A DNA stretch of 64,000 nucleotides from Anodontia alba (Eukaryota; Mollusca; Bivalvia; Lucinida; Lucinidae), in NCBI GenBank assembly GCA_964016985.1, contig OZ024828.1, positions 88,094,399 through 88,158,398 of the forward strand, read 5' to 3'. Positions 21,509-33,500 of the stretch are shown here, in pieces; position 1 is the first letter of the stretch; the number at the start of each line of letters is the position of its first letter. Under the pieces are notes generated by a model that saw nothing but the letters and a program-made list of their open reading frames with translations, searched no databases and was not told the origin of the DNA. The position numbers and the translations under genes are program-made.

Positions 21509-24500
21509 GTGGATTTAATTGATGTGTAAATGATGGTAAATCACTCACAAACTTTACATAAAACCCCTTGGGTTTTATTCAGTTTCTGAAGGATTTGTTG
21601 GCACTTACACATCGATAAAATCCACAAAAAATAAAATACATTCCTGTAATGGTTCTTCATTGCACAGAGCTTTCAATTAGGGTATCTCTTTTCATCTTTT
21701 CAATATGGGCCTGCAAAACATGTCTTCAGGCATATGCGGACAGCGAAAGGCCCGACTGCACATTCATGCAGTCTGATCAGGTCCTTCACTGTCTGCTAAC
21801 AGAATCATTGGAGACTACAGAATGTTTGAATGGCGAGAAAAGGCCTGCATGATACTTTTCACATTTGTGGGATGATCTGAATCTCCACATTTTGCGTATG
21901 TTTGAATGCACTTTTTCGCTTGAAGTGGCCCATATAACAGATATTGTTGAAAGAAACTTTCCAAATTCAGTACAGAAGAGATATTGCAATCATTCTATTG
22001 TCTGTATTAGTATGCTGTCTACACTGGCAACCCCACATCATCTGCATCTGCAATGTATAACTTTTAACCCTTAGCATGCTGGGTAAAAAATTTAGCAGAT
22101 GACCTTTTCAAATATTTGTCTTATTTTCCCCAGAAAATGGGATTTGGCAACTCAGGCAATTTGCATGGAATGTCAAATCCTATTTTCTGGGAAAAATAAG
22201 AAAAAATGTTGTCAGTTTGTTGTCTGCTGAGGAACTTGAAAACGAGTTTGCATCAGGCATGGTAAACGAGCCATCCGTGTTCATCGAGTTTTTTTGGGGT
22301 TTTTTCTGTATTATCTGGAGTACATGGAGTGTATTTGGCTTATTTTGTAGGATGAATATGGTACAGCAGCTTACAAGACAGTAGAACTGGATACATACCA
22401 TGATGATAAACCTATACAACACCGAGAGGTCGAAGGTCATGAATCGGAGTTGTTCAAGAGTTACTTCCCAACTCTGACGTAAGATTTCATGAGCAATTTA
22501 CCTACCTTTTGATATTTTATACCATTAATTGTCAGAAGTATAAAAGTTTGGAAGATTCTTACAATTAAATTGGAAATTTGAAAAGGACATGAAGACTTAT
22601 CTCATGGAAGTAACTAATTTTGCAATAGGAGGTAGTCTCCCTTTGCAAAATTGTTTACTTTCATTTATTTAAAAGGCTAAAAGAGCAAATAAATTGAGAT
22701 CTTATTGTGTTTTATTTATTTATTTTTTTTTTTTTTCATTTCTCTTCTAATTTTTATACTATTTTCACGTTATCCATCAGTCTGTTACATTTTGGTTTCT
22801 GCTTATTATCTTGCTAAATAATTTATCAGAAGGCACTCATTACCTTTTGGGAAGAGGGGTTGGTGGGAGTATCTAATAAGTACTGCTTATTGACACTTCT
22901 TGTTAGAGCATCTGTGGTACATGCATTTCGAGGGTTGAGCGCAAGACTATCGTAAGTCAGATGATTGTTTTTCCCCTAACCTAATCTCCTCACCATGAAG
23001 GCGTTATGAAGATTACAACATTTCTTTCTGTAAACAATGAAAATTTAGGTGCCATTGCTCGTATGAGCAATGGCACCTAAATTTGCATTGTTTACAAAGG
23101 GGTCCAAGTTGCCCCTAAACAAGGGTTTCAAAAATATGTTTGAGTTACCATAGTCTTGCGCTCAACCCTCGATTTGTCAGTACATGCTAACAACTTCTTT
23201 CTGTGAGCTTAATTTGACTTAGACAGCTAGCCATTTGGGGTCAGAAATTTATACAAAACTTGATCACTGGTTATGGCCCCAGCTTTGTTTCTGCTCCTCT
23301 CATATATTTAAGGAAAATCTTTTTGGCAGGAGACTATGCCTTCTTGACAACTAGAGGCTTGTGAATTTTTATCTTCCACATAATTGTTTTGGTTCTCTCG
23401 ACTGTGATGATAATTTAGATCCAGAGCTGCCTTATAAAGATTTATTGTCATTTCAGAGTGGCAGTAGGGAGTACTATTTGATGGTGTTGATAATTCAAGG
23501 ATAATTTTCTCCATTCTCAGAATGTGTTGTGGGTAATTGTTAGAATGACTGAAGCCATTCTTTTGCGTACCCACAAGATATATTTTTATGAAGAACAATT
23601 CTCTCAGAAAAATCCCAAAATGCCGTTCCATAACACATCCTCTGCAGCAGTTGGAAATACTTTAAAAACCCTAAGTATTGGGACAGACAGGCCTTAGCAA
23701 ACAGTATAGACCCAGATCAGATGCTGCAGAATGCGGCATCTGATCAGGGTCTACTCTATTTGCTATTCATCTAGCAATATTTTAGACACATCAATAGGTT
23801 GTTTAATTGACTTTTTCAAATGTCAGGACGTTAAAAGTTAAAACCTAATACTTAGGGTAAACTGGGTAGGAAAAATCCATTATCAATATTTTTGGTTGAA
23901 AAAACATCTTATCTGGAGCTATGTTGTGGACTTGTCGAGAAGGAGTATAGTAAAACCTCATTGACTCAAACACCAATGGCTCATTTTTCATGGATGTTTC
24001 ATACTCATATTTGAGTCCCTAGGAAACTCCTACAATAGCTCAAGAAAACAAATATTTCTTGATATTTTAGGAAATTTTCTTTTTATCATGAAAATGTATG
24101 TTGTGTGTACTCATTAGTATTGCCTCACTGAGGCAATTCTAATGAGTATACTCAACATATCATTACTTTATAGAAGATTGAAAAGATATCCTAAAATTAT
24201 TCCCATTTGCCATCTGACCTGGTGCTATGATTAACCCTCAGTGGCTCAACTACCCATCTCTGGAACAAATTTTCATGGTCCCAAAGATGTTTGAGCCATT
24301 GAGGTTTTACTGTTTTTTCATACCCTGCCACACAATAGTGGCAGGGTATTATGGTTTCACGTTGGATGTCCCTGTGTCTGTCTGTCCATCCATCTCCCTA
24401 CAACAGTCATTTCTATTTGTTCCTAAGAGTGACAGTTGTAGGAAGAGTTCAATATATTTTTCAAGGACACCTCTTTGATTGATGCTTCCATTGTGAAAAC

Positions 24501-27500
24501 ATGTCTTTAGTCATATGCAGACAGCGAAGGCCCAGATCAGACTGTGCAGATGTGCACTCTGATCAGGGCCTTCACTTTCTGCTAACAGAATCATTGGATA
24601 CTATAGAAGGTATGAATGGAGAGCAAAGGCCAGGATGAGATTTTGTGCCTGCGTAGGATGATCTGAATCTGTAGATTTTGCACATGTTCGGAGGCAATTT
24701 TAGATGCGGTCCATTTGTTCCCAAGAGTGGCTAATGTAATTAGGTTGCAATGTATTTTAAAAGAAACCTTTTTCCCTAGATGCAGCCTATATACAGTGTA
24801 GCTCCAATATATCGCGTTCCGATATTTCGTGATTTCCAATTTATCGCGGTTGCGCCGTGGATCCCGTTTTTAAAAAAAAAAAATCCTTAAAAAAATCATG
24901 ATTTTCAATGAAAATACAGTATTAAGTTTTTAAAATTATTTTAAACATGGCGCCGATCGTTATTAATGCTTCGTTGGATAAACAATGGAACGCTAATACA
25001 TGTAGTAAATTTGATTTCTCAATGTATCTTGCAGAATGATGAAGGGCGGATGTGACACTGGTTTTAGACATGTTGTACCAGAAGAATACAAGCCCAGGCT
25101 TCTCCAGTTCAGGAAGGAAGGAAAAAGGGTGGAGCTTAAAGAGGTATTTATCCCTGGTCCTTTTAAATCCAGATAAAACCTGCCTTTGCAAACAGTGGTT
25201 AGAAGCCACCTGATCTGGATCTGTACTGTTTGTCATTAATTTAATTATGTGAATTTGTTTCGACAACGTGGATCAAGTAATCTGAAAATTATAAGTGGGC
25301 ATGGCATCTAAATTTATTCAGCATTGCAAGGGTTAACCTAGCCATGCTCTGGACAAAAATAATGAAACTTAGCCCTTGGCATACTTAAGGGGAATGGATA
25401 CATCTGAATGACTTTGCCACAATTTTTGCAAAGAAAGACAAATTTTGCAGACAGGAAGTGGCCTAACTACGAAAAAAATTTTCCTTGTAAGGTAGACAGG
25501 CATCCTCGGTAATCCAGGTGTGACCCATTATGTTACACTTCATTCACTGAATGAGCTTTTGTTTCAGGTTCAGCATAATGAGCCTACATTTCATCCCCAG
25601 TGACATTGCAGTTCAGTTGTGGTTAAAATGCCCCAAATGTTCTTTGCTATGGTCACCCTGGATGCCTTTTGGTCTTCTGTCAGCTACCATATTCGACCTA
25701 ATTACCGCACTGTGCGCTTAGGTTTTTCAAAATTACTGGGAACACTCAGATGTGATAAAATATGTACCTATACCTATTAAGGATACACTATAAAAAGATC
25801 AGAAAAGGACTTATTTGATGATGATTATGCGATTTTTTTTCTGATTTTCTTTATAAAGGCATATGTTGTGGGTACTCATTTGAATTGCATCGACAAGTCG
25901 ATGCAAATCAAATGAGAACCCACAACATATACCTTTATAAAAAAGTAAATAAAAAGTACACTGGCTGTAATAAGACTACGGAATTCCATGGGTGTGCGCT
26001 TATAGGGGTATGTGCAGTAATTAGATCGAATACGGTATTTCAGCACTCACCTAGCACTTACCTTGGTCATTACCATCTTTTTTAAGTAAAGTCTGATGTG
26101 CCAATGCTTTACCGATACTAAACTGATTAGCTGTCTCCTGCAATGTCACTCTGTGATCTTTGTTGACAAAAAACCTCACATTCACCACCATTGTAGGTGT
26201 CACTGCATTAGCTGGCCTCCCTGACCTAGACTTGTCCCTCACACTTGTCCTGCCCTCAAAAAGGTGCTTCTAATGAGTACCCACAACTAGTGTTTTCATG
26301 GAGAAATAAGATCAATATTTTTTGGATACCCCCTCTTATCTGGAGCTAAGGAAATATATATTTAACCTATTGTAGGCTGAACAGACTCCCCAGTACTACA
26401 TATTGGAAGAGTCCATTTTCAATTTTAGGTATGTCATGCTGTGAGATTTAGATATTCCTAGAGAAAAATGGCTAAACTATATGCAAACAGTGGAGACCGA
26501 GGCATTCTGCAGCATATGATCTGGTTCTGCACTGTTCACCAATTACCCTTTTAAGGGTCTCCAAACTTCAATGGGTTAACCCATTTAAGTCTGGAAACTC
26601 CCAAAAAGGTAATTGGCAAACATTGCAGACCCATATCAGATGCCACAGAATGTAGCATCTGATTGGGGTCTACACTGTTTTCATTAAGTACAAGAATATC
26701 TATAAAACATAATAATAATAAATTGACACCTTGATATTGGAAATAGACTGGTCTAAAGAGTTGTGGTAGAAGAGTCTACTTGAAGTAAATGAAGAGTCTA
26801 CTTGAAGTAAATGAGTAAATGCCAAGAAAATCTGCATCTGAAAATGTCGTCTGTTTATGTCATCTGCTGAATATTCTTGCAAACTTTTCAAACCTATTTT
26901 TGCATACAGGCAAACAGTGTGGACCCAGATCGGACTGCTCCTAAAGGAGCAGTCCGATCTGGGTCCACACTATTTGCAGAAATGACTTTTAAAATCACAA
27001 GTAGATGACAAAGCAGACGACAATTGTTGTGATTGGCAGTTTAAGGGTTAAAGTGTCTCATGGTGTACTATTTCAGGTTCCCAGGAATAAATCACTGTTG
27101 AATGATGGAGATGTGTTCATCTTGGACCTTGGAGCTGAAATCTACCAGTGGAATGGGTCAAACTGCAACAAAGATGAAAAATTCAAGGTTTGTTATTTTC
27201 ATTAACGGAAATCTTTCCTTTTATACTTCTTCTTAGAAGGGGCTTGGCACAGGAAACGTTTGATATTTTCATTAACAGGAAAAGGATACACGCTTAGGGG
27301 AGATAATTCTTTCAAAATTGGTTTGTCTCCCTTCTGAAAAGGTGTCTATTCCAAAAGGAAAGAATTTTTCCCTTTCATCACGAAAACATGCCTATATAAT
27401 TTTGACCCCCTTAAACCCCACTTTTATTTAGTAAAACCGGGGTTTACAGGGGTATACATTATTTTTCTTATTTCTGATCAAAAACATAGATTGTGGGTAC

Positions 27501-30500
27501 TCGTTAGAACTGCCTCGCCAAGGCAGTTCTAACGAGTACCAACAATCTATGTTTTGAGCAGAAATATGAAAAATATAAGAATTTTTCATCTGAAAATTTT
27601 CATTTTTTGGTGGTAAACTTTTCATTATATTTAAAATAGGCTTGTTTTCGTAATGTAGAGTAGACTTCTTTTTGGAAGGGTGTACAGGAAAACAAACAAA
27701 GCAAAAGAAATCACAAAAGTTGCCTCCCTTGTAAAAATGGTGGAAACTCTAAGTGGTGAATCAAATGCCCTTAACCCTTGTCCTGCTGAACCCGGATATA
27801 CCCTACCTTTGCAAACAGTGTAGATCCAGATCAGTTGGCTTCTGAAGAAGCCAACTGATTTGGATTAGCACTGTTTGCCATTAAGTATGTGAATTTATAG
27901 CAACAATCCTGATGAAGTAATCTCATTGGCTGAAAATTAGAAGTGGGCGTGTCATCTACATTTATTCAGCAGGACAAGGGTTAAACGCATCATTAACCCT
28001 TGTCATGCTGAATATATATAGATGCCATGCCCACTTCTAATTTCCAGCCAATCAGATTACTTTATCTGGGTCTTTGATAGAAATTCACATACGTATTTAA
28101 TGACAGACAGTGCAGATCCAGATCATTTGGCTTCTTCAGAAGCCACTGATCTGGATCTACACTGTTTGCTAAGACAGGGCAAGTCATGTTTAGCAAGAGA
28201 ATGGTTAAGGTTAAATATATTCATTAGGGGGAAAAAATGCACTTAGGGAAGATAACTATCAAAATTGGTTTACATTTCTTCTGAAAATGAGTCTTATCTG
28301 AAATGAAAGAATTTGCTCCCAGGGAGAGCAAATTCTTTCCTTTTAGAGAAGACTCCATACGGAGAGTGAATTCTTTCCTTTTAGAGAAGACTCCATACAG
28401 GGTGTGAATTCTTTCCTTTTAGAGTATTCATCTTTTCAGAAGGGATCTAGAATGCAGGAAATCGTACTTGAGACAGGAAGTCATAAAAATTGTCTCCCAT
28501 GTACAAAATGGTTGAAAATGTACCAAGATTATCCAGTCCCCTTAACCCTTGCCTTGCCTACTTCTAGTTTTCAGCCAATCAGATTGCTCTACTTTGTCCA
28601 TTGGCCCTCTGAAATTCTTCAAACTCCTTGAATTTCTCGAAACTTTCACTCAACTCATCCTTCAATAAGGTGCTGTCAAGAAACTTTATAAGGATATCAA
28701 GACCATCATCTCTCTTTAACTAATCAAGTCCAATCTGGTTGAAAACTTTTTCCTGAATTTTATTCTTGTCTTCTTCTGGAAGGGATAAGGCAATTGCAAC
28801 ACCCTGCTTGTCTTTACTCAGATCTGTAACCTCACTCCATGCCAATAATTTTTGTTTGTATGGCTCATAAGGCACTGAAGTCAAATTTGGTGGGTTGATT
28901 TTTGTAGTCATTTTTTTTTTCTCTCAAATACACAGAAATGTCTCTATTAGTCACTCCTTAATTACAAACTTACTACATAATTTCCATGATGCAGGAGTCT
29001 ACAATGAAATGCACGCTATCTTAAGTTCTGAATTTTACATTCATGGACATAAAAGCCTGCACTTTGATGTGTTTCATTTTATCTTGTTTTGAATTGTTAT
29101 TCGATGCAATATGTACTTCAACAATTGTAAAATATCTCAAGTTCCTGTCAGTTAACTCTGGTCCTGCTGTACCTGATATGCCCTGCCTTTGCAAATAGTT
29201 TAGATCCAGATCAGTTGGCTTAAGGCCTCGGTGGCTCACTTGGATGCGCCGTCCGACTGGACACCAGGAGGTCGAAGGTTCAAGCCCCGCCGAGGTTGGC
29301 AACATTCTTTCGTAGAAATTGGTCATGAAATATTTTCTACAGTCATTCTCTCCCTTCCGCTGATTCAAGAAGGGCAGTTGTCAGTTTCTAGCGAAAGAAT
29401 GTACACAATACTGGTTAACTGCTTAGAGGACAAAGCCTGCCCAGTAAATGTGTAGTTAGGTAAACTGACTGCACTTGACATGACCCCATTGTGTTGACTG
29501 GGCTGTAAAACCTCAACACTAACAAAATTCTTAAGAAGCCAGCTGATCTGGATCTGCACTGTTTGCCATTCAGTATTTGAATTTGTATCAACAACCTGGA
29601 TCAAGTAATCTGATTGGCTGAAAATCAGAAGTATGCGTGCATCTTAATTTGTTCACCATGGCTAGGGTTAACTGCTATTCAGGTATCAGTTCAAAACAAT
29701 ATATGATGTAAATGTCTTTGCAGCCTTATGCATTATTTGATTTTGTACATCCCACCTGTCAAAATCCTACATCAGACCAAAAACTGGAACAAGTGCTTGT
29801 CAAACTTGATGAGATCAAACAGTGTACATTTCTAGGTTCAGCTTAACCCTTGTCCTGCTGAGCCCGGATATATACTGCCTTTGCAAACAGTGTAGATCCA
29901 GATCAGTTGGCTTCTAAGAAGCCAACTGATCTGGATCTGCACTGTTTGCTGTTCAGTATGTGAAATGATATCAACCATCTGAATCAAGTAATCTGATTGG
30001 CTGAAAATTTGAAAAAGGCGTAGCATCTTAATTTATTCAGCATGACAAAGGTTAAGAGCTTATTGATGAATGGCCTTAGCCTGTCATACTGACTTGATGT
30101 GAAGATATTTCATGAAAGGGACTCTCAGAGTTTGTACGCTTTTGTCTTCACATGTGCATTTAAGCAAAAAGCTGTTTCATTTGGCGAAGTGACGCTTTGT
30201 TCAACAAAGTACTTGTTGATTTCAAGTTACACATCATTTTGTTGTGTTGCCTGCCTAGCATGGCAGACAAATAGGGATCATGTTGTCCACCCGGGTTATC
30301 AGCATGGTCCGCTTCATCAGAGTCAGTGCTATCGTCACACTTTTCATTTCGCTTAATTCCTTTTGAAGGGATGCATTGATTTCATTCGAAGTTTATATTA
30401 CTGTAAAATACAGGTCGTTTGATATCGGTAATCATCCACCAAATTTAGGCTGAGTTATGGCCCTTTATTGACTTTGTTTTGTTGTTGGGTTGAGATATTG

Positions 30501-33500
30501 GTTTCCATTCAATAAGTTTTCAAAGGATGCATTGATTTCATCAGAAGTTTGCAGAAGGTAAATCATTGTGAAATACAGGTCAAATTTGATATTGGTAATT
30601 ATCATACATTTACTAGAAAATATGTTCAATTTGCATACGTGATACTAACATGGCTTTCAAGCACATATCACTCTTGTGGAGCGCAAAAGGTGTGATAATG
30701 GGTCACGTGGGTGATACGGCTTTTTTGCATGGGCAAAAAACCTTTATTACCAGGTCAAGTGGGTGATACGGCTTTTTTGACCGCACAAAAAACCCATATC
30801 ACCACATTCGGAGCACTCGGAGGTCTTGCCTTAGACTCGGTATAGATATCAGATAGGCAAATTTGTCAGAAAGAGAAATGTATGACAAATAGATTATGAT
30901 ATGGCAATTTTCATATCATCCTCTATAACAGACCGACACACCCATAACAGCCCCAGGGCCAATGGCCTGAGGGCTGATATGGGTGTCTCAGGTTGATATG
31001 GAGTATGATATGAAAATTACCATATAACAATCTCTATTCATTGTTGTTATGTTGAAACTAGTTTCCGCTCAATAACTTTTGCAGGGATGCATGGATTTCA
31101 TTGAAAGTTTGCATTGTAAAATACAGATCAAGTTCAATATTGGTAATCATCTGCATAATTTTGACTGAGTTATGGCCCTTTTTTGATTTAGTTTTTGTTG
31201 TTGTGTTAATATTGATTTCCACTCTATAACTTTTGCAGGGATGTATTGATTTCATTGGAAGTTTGCAGAAGGATATTATATCATTATAAAATACAGGTCA
31301 AGTTTGATATTTGTAATCAGCCATAAAATTTTGGCCAAGTTATGGCCCTTTTTCGACTTAGCTTTTGTTGTTGGGGTAAAATACAAGATAAAGATATTGT
31401 TTCTCCTCAGTAGCTTTTGAAGGGATGCATTGATTTCATCCAAAGTTTGCAGAATGGTTTATCATTATAGTATAGAGGTCAAGTTTGATTTTGATAATCA
31501 TCTGAAAAATTTTAGCTGAATTACAGCCCTTTATTTATTTTAATTAAGAAAATTTAGACAAAGTAGTGAAGGGTCGCCTATAATGATAAGAGTGATTATT
31601 AGGACAAATACAGTTTTTTTCTTTTTTCATATCAAATGCTTGGCGCTTTAAGCAGGCGACACATCTGATTCTTGGAATTCTAGTTAGTAGTGTTTCTTTA
31701 TTTTATTTGCTATCTTTGATTTTATCATTTGAAAAATTATTGTTTTATTTGATTTGATGAGTTGTTTCATTTGAAATCGCTTTAATTCTTTCAAATTTGC
31801 TTGTTTTGTTCTCAAATAGAACTTTTGACAGTTACGGACTTCCATAAAAGGGTGTCAGTTCCCATCATCACATCCAGACACCATCACAACATGAATGAAA
31901 GATTGTTGACATTGACAGTAAACCGCAACTCATAATAAGAAATAAACAAACTGGTCTGATCTATGCAACTTTACATAATTTGTGTTAAATCCATTGATAC
32001 ATATTTGTTTTTCATAAAACAACAACAACAAAAAATAAAAATGTCAATGTCTTGAAGTTTTATGTTACAATACACGTAATTAAGGTGACATCAGTGGGAA
32101 TTAATACACTTTCAGGGGAGGTAACTGTCCAAATTGTTTTGCCTCCCTATTGAAAATGGTCTTTTCTATAAGGAAAGAATTCGCTCCCAAAGGGAATTCT
32201 TCCCTTATAGAATAGACCACTTTTCAGAAGGGACTTGGTGTACTGGAACACAATCAGTAAGTCTTAATAGTTGGCTCCCTTATGAAAATGGGGCAAAATC
32301 AACAAGGTACTCGTATGTCCTCCATCATAGAGCTTATGTGTTTAATTTTTCCTGGTTACAGGCTGTACAACATCTTCAGCAAATGAAGTCGGAAAGATCA
32401 GGTCGTGTTAAAGTTGAAACTCTGGATCAAGATGATATTTCTCCAAATGTAAGTATGCTCAGTTAACCCATTTTAGACTGTATACATTCCCCTGCACTAT
32501 ATATTGGAAGGGGGGCCGGCCCCGGTGGCTCAGTTGGATGCGCCGTCTGACTGGAGACCAGGAGGTCACGGGTTCAACGCCCACCGAGGTCGGCAACATT
32601 CTTTCGTGGAGATTGATCATGAAATATTTTCTAGGGTCATTCTTTCCCTTCCGCTGATTCAAGAAGGGCAGTTGTCAGTTTCTGGCGAAAGAATGTGCAC
32701 AATGCTGGTTAACCGCTTAGAGGACTAAGCCTGCCCAGTAAACGTGTGGTTAGGTAAACTGACCGCGCTCGACATGACCCCATTGGTTTGACTGGGCAGT
32801 AAAACCTCAACACAAACAAAATATTTTTGAAAGGCCTGATTTCAATTTTAGATGTGGCAGGCTATGTGATTTAGATATACCTAGAGAAAAGTGGCTAAAG
32901 TATTTGCAAACAGCAGAGTTGCTGATCACACGCTGCATTCCATGGCATCTGATCTGGGTCTGGACTTTTTGCCATATTACCCTTTTGGGGATCTCCACAA
33001 AACATATGTTGTGAGTAATCATTAGAAGTACCTCATTGAAATGCTTCTTATGAGTACCCACTTTTGTGGAGAAATAAGAAAAATAATAATCTAATACACC
33101 TGAGCCCAGTTGTTCAAAGCTAACGACGTTGTTAGTTAACGATTCGTTAAAATTTACATCGAGTGATACGCAAATATTCTGAAATTTTTTGCTGAAAAAA
33201 TGTGAGTAGCTTTTGCAGTGCAAAAGCTACTCACATTTTTTCAGCAAAAAATGTCAGAATATTGTATATTGAATCCGCTAAAACAGTTAACGAAATGACC
33301 CTTAACGAGCTCGTTAAGCTAACGACGCTTTGAACAACTGGGCCCTGCTTATCAGGGAGAAGGGACATGCATTTATACATTTGTATCTTTTTTCCTTTCT
33401 CTTCTAATATTATGAGCGCCAAATAAAAAAACTACCTTATGGCATATGCAACCAGTGTAGACTTAGATCAGCCTGTGCATCTATACAATCTTATTTATGT

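Noticed and set aside
24922..25266. 114-codon minus-strand frame
   Set aside because: Antisense of gelsolin exon 7 and a family A MITE.
29224..29300. Possible tRNA gene
   Set aside because: A and B boxes are present but the acceptor and anticodon arms do not fold as a tRNA and the unit is repeated with a SINE body.
29021..29368. 115-codon minus-strand frame, and similar at 32459-32662
   Set aside because: Translation of the tRNA-derived SINE; the same peptide appears at each SINE copy.
32807..33223. 138-codon minus-strand frame, the longest in the window
   Set aside because: Runs through family M, G and L repeats; no single origin and no homology.
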